A stretch of DNA of 9,324 nucleotides from Clostridiales bacterium (GTDB taxonomy: Bacteria > Bacillota > Clostridia > Christensenellales > CAG-138), in contig JAAZFD010000138.1 in the NCBI GenBank assembly GCA_012511925.1, positions 1-9,324 of the forward strand, written 5' to 3'. A program made the translations under genes and the position numbers. Positions 7,076 through 9,324 of this stretch are shown in pieces; position 1 is the first letter of the stretch, and the number at the start of each line of letters is the position of its first letter. The notes below the pieces were generated by a model, which saw only the letters and a program-made list of their open reading frames with translations, was not told where the DNA came from and searched no databases.

Positions 7076-7080
7076 ATTTT

Positions 7081-7989
7081 ATGATTGAGTTTACTAAGCT
7101 TACAGATGATAATGTGTTTATGCTTCCGAAGTACATGAGCTGTCAAAGGTTCAAAACAAGCGACTATACTACTGGCAGCATATATATGTGGCGAGAATAC
7201 TATGGAGTTGAGTTTGCGATTATCGAGGATATGTTGGTTGTAAAAACCGATACAGAGCACAACGGAATTTGCTATTCGTACCCCGTTGGCTGCGCAGATG
7301 ATAAAAAGGTTTTAGATATTTTAGGCGAGGGCAAGGATGCTTTGAAGCTGTGCAATGTTCCAAAAGATGCGTTAGTGCGCTTAAAGTCATTCTACGGTGA
7401 GGAAAAGCTGAAATATGAAGACCAAAGAGAATGGGCAGACTACATATACGAGGTAGAGCAATTCTGCACTTTCTCTGGCAAAAAACTTCATGCTAAACGG
7501 AATTTTTTGAATCGTTTTAAGAAAAACTGCAATCTATATGACTTTGTGCCGTTAACTGTTGCTAATTCATCGCAGGCATTGGAGTTTTTAGAAAACTACT
7601 ATGAGGAAGAAAAAGACGTTTCTTCTGATGATTGCGCCGCTACTGCACAGGAAGACGCAATTAGAGCACAAGAGGCTATAAAAAAACTGCATTTGCTTCC
7701 TACATTTACAGGCGGAATGCTTATTTGCGAAGACAAGGTGAAGGGCGTTACAGCAGGTGAAATAATTGGAGATATGCTTTATGTTCATATAGAAAAAGCA
7801 ACTCTAACTCGACCTGGCGTGTATCAAGCCTTGTCGAGCGAATATGCAAAGTTTGCGAAGAAGCGAGGTGCTAAGTTCATAAACCGAGCTGACGATTCGG
7901 GCGACGAGGGGTTGAGAAAATCCAAGCTAAGCTATAATCCGATAGATATTTTGCCGAAATATTATGTTGAGGGTGAATTAGCTAAGTAG
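7081..7989 (+). CDS. DUF2156 protein (phosphatidylglycerol lysyltransferase C-domain-like, GNAT fold)
   Basis: A 302-residue soluble protein of the DUF2156 family, which shares its tandem GNAT-like fold with the catalytic domain of MprF, the enzyme that moves lysine from Lys-tRNA to phosphatidylglycerol. Visible family marks: SDYTTGSIYMWREYYGVEFAI (27-47), the SYPVG strand (66-70), WADYIYEVEQ (118-127) and SGKKLHAKRNFLNRFKK (132-148), GEIIGDMLYVHIEKA (226-240), and the C-terminal NRADDSGDEGLRKSKLSY (268-285). In relatives the last motif usually begins N-R-E; here it is N-R-A (Ala270). There is no membrane domain, so it is not a full MprF. The role of stand-alone members is unproven; amino-acyl or acyl transfer is inference. 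It stands alone, divergent from the methyltransferase/hslO operon, and ends in TAG followed by a terminator. Confidence 0.88.
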   Translation: MIEFTKLTDDNVFMLPKYMSCQRFKTSDYTTGSIYMWREYYGVEFAIIEDMLVVKTDTEHNGICYSYPVGCADDKKVLDILGEGKDALKLCNVPKDALVRLKSFYGEEKLKYEDQREWADYIYEVEQFCTFSGKKLHAKRNFLNRFKKNCNLYDFVPLTVANSSQALEFLENYYEEEKDVSSDDCAATAQEDAIRAQEAIKKLHLLPTFTGGMLICEDKVKGVTAGEIIGDMLYVHIEKATLTRPGVYQALSSEYAKFAKKRGAKFINRADDSGDEGLRKSKLSYNPIDILPKYYVEGELAK

Positions 7990-8011
7990 GTTATAATATT
8001 TTTAAGACAGT

Positions 8012-8045
8012 AGGGGCGAGCGAATGGGTTCGCCCTTAGTTTTTT
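8012..8045 (+). terminator. Rho-independent terminator of the DUF2156 gene
   Basis: A GC-rich stem (GGGCGA pairing with TCGCCC, extended on both sides to about 10 bp with two G-U pairs) closes a six-base loop; six T follow two bases after the stem. It begins 22 bp after the stop codon. Confidence 0.85.
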
Positions 8046-8255
8046 GGCAATGACAGCCACCAAAATGGTATTAGTCAGCAGATTATCAACAAAAAGTAGT
8101 GGGGTTTGAGGCAGCGCCAACAGGGGTATGGGGACAGAGTCGCCATAAAAACCCTTTTGGTGTAATAGGTACATCGCATTATGTTAGCCGTACCTATCTT
8201 GTTCTTTTGCTGCTTTTTTCTCGTAGTGGGGTTTGGTGGCATTGTCCCCAAAAAA
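8040..8255. repeat. Repeat-rich non-coding spacer with imperfect inverted ends and a 13-bp direct repeat
   Basis: About 230 bp between two convergent genes hold no convincing gene. The left end (8040-8064) and the reverse complement of the right end (8232-8255) both read TTTTTTGG, a short gap, CAATG, then CCACCAAA, with small insertions between the blocks. GGGGACA (8130-8136) is matched by TGTCCCC (8243-8249). ATAGGTAC (8165-8172) and GTACCTAT (8190-8197) make a perfect 8-bp hairpin with a 17-base loop. GTAGTGGGGTTTG occurs twice (8096-8108 and 8223-8235). An 82-codon plus-strand frame crosses the region but runs into the oxoamine synthase gene antisense and looks spurious. The arrangement could be a small non-autonomous element or a decayed palindromic repeat cluster; no target-site duplication is clear. 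Confidence 0.5.
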
Positions 8256-8272
8256 GACCCAAAAACCGTGCC

Positions 8273-9324
8273 TTATTCCTCCGCAATGACCCTTGCGATA
8301 ACCTCAACCGCGCGGTCGATTTGTTCCTTGGTGTGAGTAGCGGTTAGGCTTGTGCGTAGCAGGCACATCCCCTCGGGAACGGCTGGTGGCAGTACAGGGT
8401 TCACATATACACCCTCTTCTAAAAGTCGCTTGGCAACAATCAAAGTGCGGTCTTGCGTGTGTGTTAGTATCGGAACAATCGCCGTTTCGCTCGGCAACAA
8501 GGGAACATTGTTCCGCTGTAAGCCTTGTCTGTAATATTGGGCTATGTTCATTAAATTCTTGCACCTGTTAGGCTCGGACTTGAATATTCGCAACGCTTCC
8601 AACGCAGCAGCCGCATTTGCAGGCGGAATCGAAGCACTAAAAATAAACGGTCTTGACCTGTGTTTCGCATAGAAAATCACATCTCTATCCGCCGCAACAC
8701 ATCCACCCAACGACGCCAACGACTTTGAAAACGTGGTCATGATAATATCCACATCCTTGGTAACGCCAAAGTAATTCGCTGTACCCCTGCCGCAATCGCC
8801 AATCATACCAACGCCATGCGCATCGTCAACCATCAAAGCGGCTTTGTATTTCTTTTTCAGCTCGATGATTTCGGGAAGCTTCGCAATATCGCCGCCCATT
8901 GAGAAAACACCGTCGGTTATTATGAGCTTGGGAGCGTCAATCGGAATGAACTCCAAACGCTCACGCAGAGAATCCATATTAGAATGCTCGAACTTGTAAA
9001 CCTTCTTTGCAAAGCTCAAACGACAAGCATCAAGAATGCTTGCGTGGTTCTCTGAGTCGTTGATTATGTAGGTATGCCTGTCAACAAGCGCAGTTATGAT
9101 TCCTAAGTTCGTTTGAAAGCCTGTTGAGAATGTAAGTGCCTCTTCTTTTCCGAAGAAATCCGCCAATTCACGCTCTAACTCCTCATGCAATACGAGTGTT
9201 CCGTTCAAAAAACGAGAACCCGAACAACCTGTGCCGTACTTGTCGAGCGCATCCTTTGCGGCTTTGATAGTGCGTTTGTCGTTAGTTAGCCCCATGTAAT
9301 TGTTTGAGCCTAACATGATAGTGC
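8273..9324 (-). CDS. PLP-dependent alpha-oxoamine synthase, serine palmitoyltransferase-like (5' end outside window)
   Basis: A fold-type I PLP enzyme that condenses an amino acid with an acyl-CoA and releases CO2 (the family of BioF, KBL, HemA/ALAS and SPT). The frame is open to the right edge; about 50 N-terminal residues are missing relative to a family length near 400, so the Met at 9316 is internal. Numbering from that Met: GSNNYMGLT (3-11), YGTGCSGSRFLNGTLVLHEE (27-46), the PLP-stacking His in NDSENHASILD (H91), DDAHGVG (D164, H167), the Schiff-base Lys in TTFSKSLASLGG (K198) and the carboxylate-binding Arg in LLRTSLTATHT (R321). All catalytic residues are present. GTGCSGSRFLNGT and FSKSLASLGG look closer to bacterial SPT sequences such as those of Bacteroidetes than to BioF or KBL, but the substrate cannot be fixed from sequence alone. 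No terminator for this gene is obvious. Confidence 0.88.
   Translation of the reverse strand, partial: TIMLGSNNYMGLTNDKRTIKAAKDALDKYGTGCSGSRFLNGTLVLHEELERELADFFGKEEALTFSTGFQTNLGIITALVDRHTYIINDSENHASILDACRLSFAKKVYKFEHSNMDSLRERLEFIPIDAPKLIITDGVFSMGGDIAKLPEIIELKKKYKAALMVDDAHGVGMIGDCGRGTANYFGVTKDVDIIMTTFSKSLASLGGCVAADRDVIFYAKHRSRPFIFSASIPPANAAAALEALRIFKSEPNRCKNLMNIAQYYRQGLQRNNVPLLPSETAIVPILTHTQDRTLIVAKRLLEEGVYVNPVLPPAVPEGMCLLRTSLTATHTKEQIDRAVEVIARVIAEE

Noticed and set aside
7962..8174. Minus-strand 70-codon frame over the terminator region
   Set aside because: It runs antisense through the end of the DUF2156 gene and its terminator, has no recognisable motif and no RBS.
8165..8197. The 8-bp hairpin as an intrinsic terminator
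   Set aside because: On neither strand is the stem followed directly by a T-run; plus-strand T-rich sequence comes only later and is interrupted, so it is listed as a repeat.
8099..8347. Plus-strand 82-codon frame across the 3' spacer
   Set aside because: It has no ribosome binding site, its amino-acid make-up looks unnatural, it spans the repeat-rich spacer and it ends antisense inside the well-supported oxoamine synthase gene.

Overview
The window most resembles a chromosomal segment of a low-to-moderate GC Firmicute, probably an uncultured clostridial lineage. This rests on protein resemblance: an HslO/Hsp33 with the CxC...CxxC zinc site, a YpsC/RlmL-type rRNA methyltransferase without a fused RlmK half, a ROK kinase, a stand-alone DUF2156 protein and clear AGGAG-like ribosome binding sites. 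Tight packing, overlapping reading frames and TTG/ATG start ambiguity fit a streamlined genome. I see no phage genes, transposase, tRNA, rRNA or CRISPR array.

Layout. (1) 1-1541, plus strand: the C-terminal 240 or so residues of a Cu+-type P1B ATPase, followed directly by a RadC-like gene. The RadC-like frame is cut by an in-frame TAG at 1236-1238, inside a degenerate MPN domain. (2) 1529-6946, minus strand: a five-gene run transcribed leftward in the order SAM methyltransferase, hslO, TPR-repeat protein, RlmL-type rRNA methyltransferase, ROK sugar kinase. The first junction is 9 nt; the others overlap by 11-20 nt. A good extended -10 promoter at 6975-7003 can drive the whole set. (3) 7081-7989, plus strand: a divergent DUF2156 (lysyl-phosphatidylglycerol-synthase C-domain-like) acyltransferase gene with a strong RBS and an intrinsic terminator. 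(4) 8046-8272: a non-coding, repeat-rich spacer between convergent genes. (5) 8273-9324, minus strand: an alpha-oxoamine synthase lacking only its N-terminus (off the window), whose motifs look closer to serine palmitoyltransferase than to BioF or KBL.

How the parts relate. The five-gene operon mixes housekeeping functions: oxidative and heat-stress protein holding (HslO), rRNA modification (RlmL-type), an uncharacterised methyltransferase, a TPR scaffold and sugar phosphorylation. The overlaps imply translational coupling, but the sequence does not show one shared pathway. The remaining genes look like independent units. I did not find a clearly new multi-gene system. The points most worth following are the interrupted, catalytically dead RadC-like gene, the SPT-like enzyme, the nested-repeat spacer, and the conserved-looking TPR gene between hslO and the rRNA methyltransferase gene.
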